From positions 14,418 through 78,417 of the forward strand of contig CAZYEI010000001.1 in assembly GCA_964646425.1 (NCBI GenBank): DNA of 64,000 bases, read 5' to 3'. The notes under the pieces are model-generated. The model did no database searches, was not told the origin of the DNA, and was given only the letters and a program-made list of their open reading frames with translations. Below, piece after piece: positions 1-7,422 of this stretch. The stretch comes from CAZYEI01 sp964646425. Lineage in GTDB: Bacteria > Bacillota_I > Bacilli_A > RFN20 > JAISJY01. The position numbers were made by a program, and so were the translations under genes. Each line of letters opens with the position of its first letter. Within the stretch, counting starts at the first letter, position 1.

Positions 1-730
1 TAAGGCTATCAGCAACTTTATTTACTCGTAGCAAATCATTTGCAATTATTTCATATACAAAATCAATACTATTTGTTATTGATCCTTTACTAATTGTAGC
101 AGTTAATGTAAATGTTGTGCCATCAAGAAAAGCATCTTCAGAGACATTTAAAATATTATCCTCAATAGTTGCATAATCATTTTGTGAAATTGTCCATTCA
201 ATTGAAACATCATATTTATTATCTAAAGTAATTAAAGTAACTCGAGTATTGTTATAATCTATTTCAGGCTTAGCAAGTACACCTTTAACTAAATCAATCT
301 TTTCTTGTTCAGTATAACCATAAACGATAGGCTTAAATTCAACCTTATGAATACCAGTCCCTTTATATTCATAAGTTGCCGTTAAGATAACAGTTGTATC
401 ATTAAGTGGTTTTGTAAATTTACCAGTTTCTGAAATTACACTTGTATTTTGAGAATGCCATGAAATTTCAATATTATATCCCTCTATTGAAGTAGGTAAT
501 GTAATATCACAATCCACAACGTTTGGAATATAGCCTTTAATTATTTCATCAATTTTTGCCATTGTTTCACCAATATTTTCTACACTTATTGAACTAGATG
601 GCTTATTAGTAGAACTATTTATACTAGGTACAGAACTTGAATTTGGAATAGGTTTCGAATTATTTTCTCCACCACAAGCAGCAAGAACAAAACACATACT
701 AGCAACTAGAAATTTTAAATGCTTATTCAT
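1..730 (-). CDS. Partial lipoprotein with atrophied-Ig-like repeats
   Basis: This reading frame is open from an ATG at 730 to the left window edge, so about 243 residues are seen and the C-terminus is missing. A lipoprotein signal peptide ends in a lipobox (L-A-A-C-G-G, Cys near residue 19), then comes a Ser/Asn/Pro-rich linker. After it are two repeats of about 85 residues with the look of atrophied bacterial Ig domains (for example I-T-L-P-T-S then I-S-W, and later V-S-I-E-W-T). Such repeats are common in secreted glycan-active proteins, so the missing part may be an enzyme or binding module; this is inference. An AGGAGG-type ribosome site lies just upstream. The gene has its own promoter and LacI/CcpA-like operators and is separated from the glucan operon by a terminator. 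Confidence 0.85.
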   Translation of the reverse strand, partial: MNKHLKFLVASMCFVLAACGGENNSKPIPNSSSVPSINSSTNKPSSSISVENIGETMAKIDEIIKGYIPNVVDCDITLPTSIEGYNIEISWHSQNTSVISETGKFTKPLNDTTVILTATYEYKGTGIHKVEFKPIVYGYTEQEKIDLVKGVLAKPEIDYNNTRVTLITLDNKYDVSIEWTISQNDYATIEDNILNVSEDAFLDGTTFTLTATISKGSITNSIDFVYEIIANDLLRVNKVADSL

Positions 731-749
731 ATTATTCCTCCTAAAAAAC

Positions 750-761
750 GAAATCGTTTTC
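750..761. promoter_or_regulatory. LacI-family-like operator GAAATCGTTTTC
   Basis: A 12-base near-palindrome of the GAAAnCGnTTTC type lies between the predicted transcription start and the start codon of the left-end lipoprotein gene. The same core recurs at 792-803 and, as a perfect palindrome, at 20387-20398. LacI/CcpA-family proteins bind this type of sequence; the regulator itself is not in the window. Confidence 0.45.
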
Positions 762-776
762 TCTAATTACAATTAT

Positions 777-805
777 AATATAGCATTTTTTGAAATCGCT
801 TTCAA
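777..805 (-). promoter_or_regulatory. Promoter of left-end lipoprotein gene with overlapping cre/LacI-like operator
   Basis: On the minus strand TTGAAA (805-800), a 17-base spacer and TATATT (782-777) form a sigma-A-type promoter. A full 16-base inverted repeat, TTGAAATCGCTTTCAA at 790-805, covers the -35 and half of the spacer. It fits the cre consensus except at one position and is a typical LacI-family operator, so repressor binding would block the polymerase. Binding is inferred. Confidence 0.6.
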
Positions 806-865
806 TGATTTATCGTTTATTTTTTTATAAAAAATAGAAATATTTCTTAAAATAATTAATTTAAA

Positions 866-879
866 TGGAAATGTTTCCA
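866..879. promoter_or_regulatory. Possible cre-like palindrome TGGAAATGTTTCCA
   Basis: A 14-base inverted repeat with a TG centre lies upstream of the left lipoprotein promoter, next to the terminator of the glucan operon. It matches cre except that the central CG is TG. It may be a distal operator for the gene at 1-730, or chance. Confidence 0.3.
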
Positions 880-883
880 AAAT

Positions 884-910
884 AAAAGAAGCAAGTTTCC
901 TTACTTCTTT
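884..910 (-). terminator. Rho-independent terminator of the glucan operon
   Basis: Eight bases after the stop of the phosphorylase gene, AAAGAAG and AAG pair with CTT and CTTCTTT around a short loop, with one mismatch. A T-rich run follows on the minus strand. It closes the long minus-strand carbohydrate operon. Confidence 0.65.
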
Positions 911-917
911 AAAAAAT

Positions 918-3900
918 TTATTTAATATATGCAATTATTTGGTCATAATAACCATCACGAACTTTTTTAGCAATATCACCTTTAACAACATTGACAGTTG
1001 TTTTAACATTGTCTTTAATTAATTCATAATGAGAAATACAATTATCATTATAAACATTTTTCGCCTTATTTACTTTATAAGTAACTAATGTTTTTCCTAA
1101 TAATTTAAAAGATACTTCACCATCTTTAGTGAAAAATGAACTGTGAATATGTGGATTAAGCGCCAATTTTAATTCATTATCTTCCATAATAAACATATGC
1201 TTTCCTACCATCATATACAACCAAATACTTAGCATTTCAGCAGTTGTTCCTGAAAGTCTAGCAACAAAACCTTGTCCGTGAGTTAGAGGATCAGGATTTG
1301 CACTTGAAGCTATAAATGAAGAATGTTCCATTGGAGATCTACCATAAACCGCAGGATTCATAAAACATACCAGATTAGTCTTCATCGCTTCATGGAATTC
1401 TTTATATAATCCAGCCTTTAATAAACCAAGTAAATACTTATATGTCATATGCATAAAATTTGATTCTCTTTCAAGCCATCCTTTAGTAAAGGCTCTAATT
1501 CTACCAATTTCTTGAGTTTCACCATCTAAATCTGCACTTGTTTTATATGTTTTAAGTTTTTCATCATAAATATCTGATTCTTTGATAAGCTTATACATTT
1601 CTTTAAGTTCTTGTTTATCTTTAACAACTTTTAAGGCTCTTGCAGGCCCTTCTAAGAATTTAGGCAATTCTCTAATTTTAAATTCTTTAACCTTGACTAA
1701 ATTATATCCTTTATAACCTGTTTTAACATTACCATTTTCATCTTTGATTAACTCATAATCAGTAACATCATATGCAATAAAAGTAGGATAAATTCCATTT
1801 CCTAATTCTTTTGCTTTTTCAATTGCAGAATTTAATTTAAGTTGCATTTTCTTTAAAATATTAGCAAAAGAATCAGCAGAAATCTCAATTTCGCCAGTAG
1901 CACCTAAACGTAATTTTTCACGATAATCTTCTCTAGCACTACATACTTCATCCCAATATTTAAAATCATTGTTATATGTATCTAAAGCATTTTCAACTTT
2001 CTTGATAAATAATTGTAATTCATTTGTTATATATAATTTTCCATTTGGATATTTTTTTGTCATATCAACTAAGAAATTTACAATCTTTAATGTTTCAAAT
2101 GTTTCACTTACACCAGAAGCAAACAATCCAGGTAAGCCATTCATAGCATCATTCCAACCTGGTTTTCCTGCTTCCATTTCAATACCAATTCCTTTATTAT
2201 CTAATAATGCAAATTTGTTAAATGCCAAAGAAAATAATTTTGAATATAAGTTTGTATAAATAATTTCTTGATTATCATATTTCGCCCAGTTTGTAGTCCA
2301 TTTATTAATATTAAATTTATTAATTTTTAAATCATCTTCATGATATAAAGAACCATATTGACGAATTTTTCCTGTTTTTGTTAAAACAGTCTTTGCACTT
2401 CGAGGTTGGACAAAAGCACAAGATTCATAATATTTATAATCTTTTTCTTCAAATAAAGCTCTTTCTTCTTCATCAGGATATACTGATAAAAAGTTATCAA
2501 CTAAATCCATTAAATAAGAAAAATGATCGACCCAGAATCCTTCACCAAATGAAGCTTCAATATTTTGAACTGATTCTCCTAAAATTTGAGATAAATACTC
2601 GTCTTCAGTTAATTTAGTTTTAACACCATTGTTTTCAACTGTATTAACAATGCTACCTGGAGTAAAACTATTTGATAGCAATTTAGTCATTAGCTCATGA
2701 TGACTAGCAAAACATGTATCTACAATTTTACTAACATCTGCATTATTTACTAAATTAAATGTTGTACCATTAATTCCTAATGGATTATAACCATCTTGTT
2801 GAATCAGTGAAACAAAATATTTTAAATTATAATCTTTTACTTTAGGACAAATCAAAGAATCACTTCTTCTATTTTGACAAATGTCACGGAAATTTCCATT
2901 ACCTTGAGAATAATATTCCGGAGCAATTGAAAAGAAATTATAATCTCTCTCTAAATCTCCATGTCTTCTTGAATATAAATAATAAATATACTCTTTATCT
3001 TTTGCTTTAAAGGCAAAAGGATATCCTCCACGAAGTAAATTGTCTAAATATGTGTTCTTTAAATATTCATCAAAAATAGGGAATGCTGTATGTGTTTCAA
3101 CATCGCTCATCATAATTTCAATTACATCTTTTGCTTCTTTTTCTTTTTGATTTACATATTCATGCGAACATAAATGAGGCAAAATTGCATTAAATGCTTC
3201 TAATGAATGGCAATTACCTATAATAGTATCAAGACGTTTAGTTTCACCAGATTTTAAACATAAAGTAACTGGGGTAAAACCACACAATACTTTATTTGTA
3301 CAATATTGAGGTTCTGCTTTCAAAGCCTCAATACCTCCCTTTACAAATTTATCATTTATATTTGTATATGAATTATCATAGCCAAATACAACATATGGAT
3401 CACAAATAGGTTTAATTAGTTTGTTGTCAACAAAAGACAAGTAAAAATTACCTTCATAAACTTCAGCAACTTCTTCAGAATCACCTGTTGATGCTCGTAA
3501 TTTATAGAATGCACAATCATTTTCAAGATTGAATACTCCCATCCAAGAACGAAGTAAATTAGACATTACTTTAAATGAACCGTGTTCAGTTCCAGGAGTA
3601 AATATTTGTGAACATCCATCCAATAAATCAATTTTTAAATCACTATTCGAAATATTTGTTACTTCAACTTTTCTTACTAAGCCAACAATCGGCTCATTTG
3701 GAAGACCAAAATAAGTAACATCAACTCGAATACCAAGTTTTTTATTTTCTTCACTTATTCTGAATTTTTCTCTACTAATATACATTGTTCTTTTAGCAGA
3801 ATCATTTTTTACACAAAATATTTCTTGTACTTTATTATTTATTTTTACAAAAGTTCTAAAACCAATTCTATTAATAACTTCATACGCAGTGTAAGCAGGG

Positions 3901-4094
3901 AAAAATTCAAGAATGGCACCATTTTTGTCTCTAACACCAAAACTACTCATTCCTTGGCCTCTATTTACATAAAAAGACCAACCTGGTACTCCTTTCTTAC
4001 CAGCAATCGCTGGTAAAAAACTAGAAAATGTTTTTTGTTTATCAAAATTTTCAATTACAAATTCACCATTTGAAAAATAATAATCTTTTTTCAC
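918..4094 (-). CDS. GH94/GH149/GH161-type glucan phosphorylase
   Basis: The 1058-residue protein has no signal peptide, so it is cytoplasmic. It carries phosphorylase-like blocks: G-N-G-N-F-R-D and R-R-S-D in the middle, and a G-W-N-D-A-M-N-G block whose Asp (about residue 649) corresponds to the catalytic acid of GH94-like enzymes (W-N-D). The length is nearer the beta-1,3-glucan phosphorylase families GH149/GH161 (about 1100) than cellobiose phosphorylases (about 800). It would split imported beta-glucan oligosaccharides with phosphate, giving glucose 1-phosphate and a shorter chain. The family choice is inference, supported by the GH16 gene 12 bases upstream. The start is GTG, chosen because an AGGAGG site lies 8 bases upstream and no ATG is nearby. 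It is the last gene of the operon. Confidence 0.8.
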   Translation of the reverse strand: MKKDYYFSNGEFVIENFDKQKTFSSFLPAIAGKKGVPGWSFYVNRGQGMSSFGVRDKNGAILEFFPAYTAYEVINRIGFRTFVKINNKVQEIFCVKNDSAKRTMYISREKFRISEENKKLGIRVDVTYFGLPNEPIVGLVRKVEVTNISNSDLKIDLLDGCSQIFTPGTEHGSFKVMSNLLRSWMGVFNLENDCAFYKLRASTGDSEEVAEVYEGNFYLSFVDNKLIKPICDPYVVFGYDNSYTNINDKFVKGGIEALKAEPQYCTNKVLCGFTPVTLCLKSGETKRLDTIIGNCHSLEAFNAILPHLCSHEYVNQKEKEAKDVIEIMMSDVETHTAFPIFDEYLKNTYLDNLLRGGYPFAFKAKDKEYIYYLYSRRHGDLERDYNFFSIAPEYYSQGNGNFRDICQNRRSDSLICPKVKDYNLKYFVSLIQQDGYNPLGINGTTFNLVNNADVSKIVDTCFASHHELMTKLLSNSFTPGSIVNTVENNGVKTKLTEDEYLSQILGESVQNIEASFGEGFWVDHFSYLMDLVDNFLSVYPDEEERALFEEKDYKYYESCAFVQPRSAKTVLTKTGKIRQYGSLYHEDDLKINKFNINKWTTNWAKYDNQEIIYTNLYSKLFSLAFNKFALLDNKGIGIEMEAGKPGWNDAMNGLPGLFASGVSETFETLKIVNFLVDMTKKYPNGKLYITNELQLFIKKVENALDTYNNDFKYWDEVCSAREDYREKLRLGATGEIEISADSFANILKKMQLKLNSAIEKAKELGNGIYPTFIAYDVTDYELIKDENGNVKTGYKGYNLVKVKEFKIRELPKFLEGPARALKVVKDKQELKEMYKLIKESDIYDEKLKTYKTSADLDGETQEIGRIRAFTKGWLERESNFMHMTYKYLLGLLKAGLYKEFHEAMKTNLVCFMNPAVYGRSPMEHSSFIASSANPDPLTHGQGFVARLSGTTAEMLSIWLYMMVGKHMFIMEDNELKLALNPHIHSSFFTKDGEVSFKLLGKTLVTYKVNKAKNVYNDNCISHYELIKDNVKTTVNVVKGDIAKKVRDGYYDQIIAYIK

Positions 4095-4106
4095 ACTTAA
4101 TTCCTC

Positions 4107-5297
4107 CTATAAAGCAGAAATTTCTTCTGCTTGGTATACACGAACATAATCAATTACAAATTTGGGACCGATTCCATTTTCATCAAAAATAGAATCATCA
4201 ATTCCTTGGGCACCACCCCAATTACCACCCCACGCAAAATTAAGGATGATAAAGAATTCTTGATCAAATGGCCATGACTTATAATCTGGACAAGCCACAT
4301 GGCTATTTGGATTATATGTATAATATGGATTACCATCAACATAATAAATTATTTTATCTGGCAACCATTCGGTAGTATATGTATGATATGTATCATATAT
4401 ATCGCTCAATTTTGTAGAGCCACCTTTTTGTAAACCATTCCCCCCATTGAAACTAGCTGTATGGATAGTTCCATGAATTACATTTTCACTATAGCCAACG
4501 GTTTCCATAAAATCAATTTCTCCAGTATCTGGCCAACTCTTTTTACCATAAACACCAGTGTTTGGCAATGCCCAAAAAGCCGGCCAAGTACCTTTTCCTC
4601 TAGGCATTTTAGCTCTTATTTCAAATTTACCATATTTATATTTGACTTTATTTCTAGTAATAAGTCTTGCAGAAGTATAACTTGAACCTTCATATTCTTC
4701 TTTTCTTAATGTAATAGTCAAATTTCCATCTTCGACTTTAGCATTTTCTTCTCTATTTGTATAATATTGAAGTTCGTTATTTCCCCAACCCCAACTACCA
4801 GTACCAATCTCCGGTGTCCAATAATCACTTGTAGGAAATCCTTCATAATCAAATTCATCAGACCATACTAATTCATAATTCAAAGTATCATAATTATAAT
4901 TAAAATTATTAGCTTTACAAGCACTTGTTCCCTTACCAATAATTACAAAATAATAACCAGTTGCAGTCAAGCCACCACTATCTTCAACTGTAAATGTAAC
5001 TTTATATTTATTATCAATATTTAAGGGGATTGAATCTACATAATTTTTATTATCATAATCATAAATAGTATATGTAATTTTATCAGTTAAATTTCCATCT
5101 TCAGTATCATAAGCAGTAACATTTAACATAACATTATATGTTCCTGAAGATTTAGACGGCATTCTATCAAATAGACCACTTAGTTGTGGAGCCGTATTAT
5201 TTTCATTATTACTTGAAGATGTTCCATTTCCTTGACATCCAACAACAGAACAACTTAGCACAAATAACAATCCTAATATTTTTATTTTACGATTCAT
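4107..5297 (-). CDS. GH16 endo-beta-1,3-glucanase-like lipoprotein
   Basis: The 396-residue lipoprotein has a signal peptide ending in V-V-G-C (Cys 21) and a Ser/Asn-rich linker. A cadherin/Ig-like domain follows at about residues 37-125 and a GH16 catalytic domain at about 140-390. The GH16 signature G-E-I-D-F-M-E is present, with the two catalytic glutamates at about 260 and 265 and the helper Asp at 262. W-A-L-P and W-P-x-x-G-E-I-D surroundings are typical of laminarinases/lichenases. It should be anchored outside the membrane and cut beta-1,3 or mixed-linkage glucan into oligosaccharides for the nearby ABC transporters. It lies 17 bases after the preceding permease gene in the operon and ends in TAG. 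Confidence 0.9.
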   Translation of the reverse strand: MNRKIKILGLLFVLSCSVVGCQGNGTSSSNNENNTAPQLSGLFDRMPSKSSGTYNVMLNVTAYDTEDGNLTDKITYTIYDYDNKNYVDSIPLNIDNKYKVTFTVEDSGGLTATGYYFVIIGKGTSACKANNFNYNYDTLNYELVWSDEFDYEGFPTSDYWTPEIGTGSWGWGNNELQYYTNREENAKVEDGNLTITLRKEEYEGSSYTSARLITRNKVKYKYGKFEIRAKMPRGKGTWPAFWALPNTGVYGKKSWPDTGEIDFMETVGYSENVIHGTIHTASFNGGNGLQKGGSTKLSDIYDTYHTYTTEWLPDKIIYYVDGNPYYTYNPNSHVACPDYKSWPFDQEFFIILNFAWGGNWGGAQGIDDSIFDENGIGPKFVIDYVRVYQAEEISAL

Positions 5298-5314
5298 ATA
5301 ATATTCAAACCTTT

Positions 5315-6304
5315 CTATTGTCCAGTTAATCCTGTTTGCTCGATACCTTCAACGAATTGTTTTTGAAGAACTGCATATAAAATTAACAATGGAATAATTG
5401 AGATTAAAGTTCCCGCCATTCTTTTTGCTTCGTTAACCATCTCTTTGTTTCCTTTATCAACACCACCAAGCAATGTATCAATGGCATTTAATTGATTTGG
5501 CAAAATTTGTAAGCCACCAGCTAAATAATATTGAGTTCCTAAAGTATCATTCCAATTCCAGACAAATGAAAACAAAAAGACAGTAATAATGATTGGAATT
5601 GATAATTTAAAGATTACATGATAGAAAGTTTGGAAAGATGTCGCACCATCCATAATTGATGCTTCATCTAAGTCATAAGGAATTTGTTTAAAGAAACTAT
5701 AACAAATTAAGATTAAAATAGTTGAATAAACACCTTGTCCAAATAATGCTAATAATATTTGTGGAAGCACTGTTCCAATCAATTTAATTCCAAGTTTATC
5801 ATAAATAGTTGTAAAAATCATTCGACGAGGAATAATTAACATTGGTGCCGGAATAATAAAGGCAGCAATTAATAACCCCCACCAAAACTTTGCCCCCTTA
5901 ATTTTATATCTTGCTAAGGCATATCCAGCTAAAGCAGATATAATTGTTTGGATAAAAGCAAGTAAAAATGAGAACCAAACTGAATTAAGCAATGATGTTA
6001 AATAATCTAATGCAAGATAAGCTGCTTTATAATTAACAAATTGCCATTTCTTTGGTAATACTATTACTTCCGGATCAACTAAATCAGAACTTGATTGAAA
6101 TGATGTGAAAAACATATCTAAAATCGGTTCTAAAAATACAAATGCAATAACAATTAACAATGCATAATAGACAAGCATTGGTAAAAATCCATCACGTAAT
6201 CCATTACCAAATAAAAAATTCTTAATCTTTACCCAATTTATTTTCTTAAATTTTTCATATAATGCAACACCAGCATTTTTAATTTTAGTAACTAAATTTT
6301 TCAT
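5315..6304 (-). CDS. Sugar ABC transporter permease (MalG-type), second pair
   Basis: The 329-residue inner-membrane permease has about six transmembrane segments. The EAA loop reads D-L-D-E-A-S-I-M-D-G-A followed by F-x-x-x-F-K-L-S-I-P, as in CUT1 carbohydrate importers. I start it at the ATG at 6304: an AAGGGGGG ribosome site lies just upstream and the preceding gene stops two bases away. A longer frame (to 6361) would overlap that gene. It should pair with the permease at 6306-7421, and the ATPase partner is not encoded here. The substrate is inferred to be a beta-glucan oligosaccharide. Confidence 0.9.
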   Translation of the reverse strand: MKNLVTKIKNAGVALYEKFKKINWVKIKNFLFGNGLRDGFLPMLVYYALLIVIAFVFLEPILDMFFTSFQSSSDLVDPEVIVLPKKWQFVNYKAAYLALDYLTSLLNSVWFSFLLAFIQTIISALAGYALARYKIKGAKFWWGLLIAAFIIPAPMLIIPRRMIFTTIYDKLGIKLIGTVLPQILLALFGQGVYSTILILICYSFFKQIPYDLDEASIMDGATSFQTFYHVIFKLSIPIIITVFLFSFVWNWNDTLGTQYYLAGGLQILPNQLNAIDTLLGGVDKGNKEMVNEAKRMAGTLISIIPLLILYAVLQKQFVEGIEQTGLTGQ

Positions 6305-6305
6305 T

Positions 6306-7421
6306 TTAATTACCCCCCTTAGAAACATCATCATGTTGCTTCTTAAATTTTTTATTTTCACGTTCTAATTTTTTTCTACGAAGTTCAACTTCCTCTTCAT
6401 GATCAAGTTGAGCCCTTCTTAAAGCTTTCATTTGGCGTCTTTGTGAAGCTTGTACACTTCTTAATTTTTTATTTCTTGCTTCAGATTCTTTTCTACCCAT
6501 ATTTTGAGTATAAGTAATTACCTCTTTAACTTTCTTTTGTCTAGGAAGTAAAATCAAAGCAAATAAACCAATCATTAATAAAATAAAGATTGTCATAATA
6601 AAGGCCATTGCTGCAGCTAAACCTTCTTGATTTATTGTAGTAATCATATTGTTCATAATTGTATATAATTGACTAGTTGGCAAAGTAGCAACTTGTACAA
6701 TTGAAAATACAGCAATAATCATAGCAGTAGAACGCACATTAGGAATAGTTATTTTCCATAAACATTGCCATGAAGTTGCTCCATCAATTTGAGCAGCAGC
6801 ATACAAATCTTTACTAATCTTTTGCAATGCATTAATAAATAAAACAATAGGAATACCTGTAAGCCACAAAATTACGACAAACTCATCAAATATTGATTGA
6901 ACTGCATTAGCAAGTGGCATACTATAGGAAGAAATAATTCTAAAAAGAAATGAAGTTTGCTCAGGGCCTTCAATAATATTTCCTGTTGTTCCTGTAGTAG
7001 TTGATTCAAATAACATAGTTATTAATGCACCAGACATAATAATAACAGGCATAAAATAAATAGTTCTAAAGAATCCTCTACCTTTAATATTTTTATTTAA
7101 TATTATTGCTAAGATAAAAGAGATAACTAAGATAATCGGAACATAAATAATTTCCGTTTTCATAAAATCTCCAATTGCTGTTAAAAATGAAACATTTTGT
7201 GTCAATGCATTAACAAAATTCTTTAAACCATTAAAAGTAAAATGATAGCCATGCACATCATGTTTAACAGTTGAGAAACTCATAATGACAGCAATAATAA
7301 AAGGTATAAATGTTAAAAATACAGCACCTATAATCCATGGAGAAAGGAAAGAATATCCTAAAATATTCTTTCTTTTAGCATTTTCATTTTTAAATTTATA
7401 TTTTTTTGTTTTTTCTCCCAT
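6306..7421 (-). CDS. Sugar ABC transporter permease (MalF-type) with charged C-terminal tail
   Basis: The 371-residue permease has a short cytoplasmic N-terminus and about six membrane segments. Its EAA loop reads Y-A-A-A-Q-I-D-G-A-T-S followed by W-x-x-x-I-P-N. The start is the ATG at 7421, with GAGGTG upstream. After the last membrane segment there is a tail of about 78 residues, very rich in Arg, Lys, Glu and Gln and predicted to be helical or coiled coil. This tail is unusual for CUT1 permeases and would be in the cytoplasm. The gene lies one base after the DUF5696-like gene and two bases before its partner permease, so translation is probably coupled. Confidence 0.88.
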   Translation of the reverse strand: MGEKTKKYKFKNENAKRKNILGYSFLSPWIIGAVFLTFIPFIIAVIMSFSTVKHDVHGYHFTFNGLKNFVNALTQNVSFLTAIGDFMKTEIIYVPIILVISFILAIILNKNIKGRGFFRTIYFMPVIIMSGALITMLFESTTTGTTGNIIEGPEQTSFLFRIISSYSMPLANAVQSIFDEFVVILWLTGIPIVLFINALQKISKDLYAAAQIDGATSWQCLWKITIPNVRSTAMIIAVFSIVQVATLPTSQLYTIMNNMITTINQEGLAAAMAFIMTIFILLMIGLFALILLPRQKKVKEVITYTQNMGRKESEARNKKLRSVQASQRRQMKALRRAQLDHEEEVELRRKKLERENKKFKKQHDDVSKGGN

Positions 7422-7422
7422 A

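Noticed and set aside
1969..4016. Several plus-strand open frames of 60-96 codons inside the phosphorylase gene
   Set aside because: They are antisense to a clear 1058-residue gene, have no ribosome sites and encode low-complexity products.
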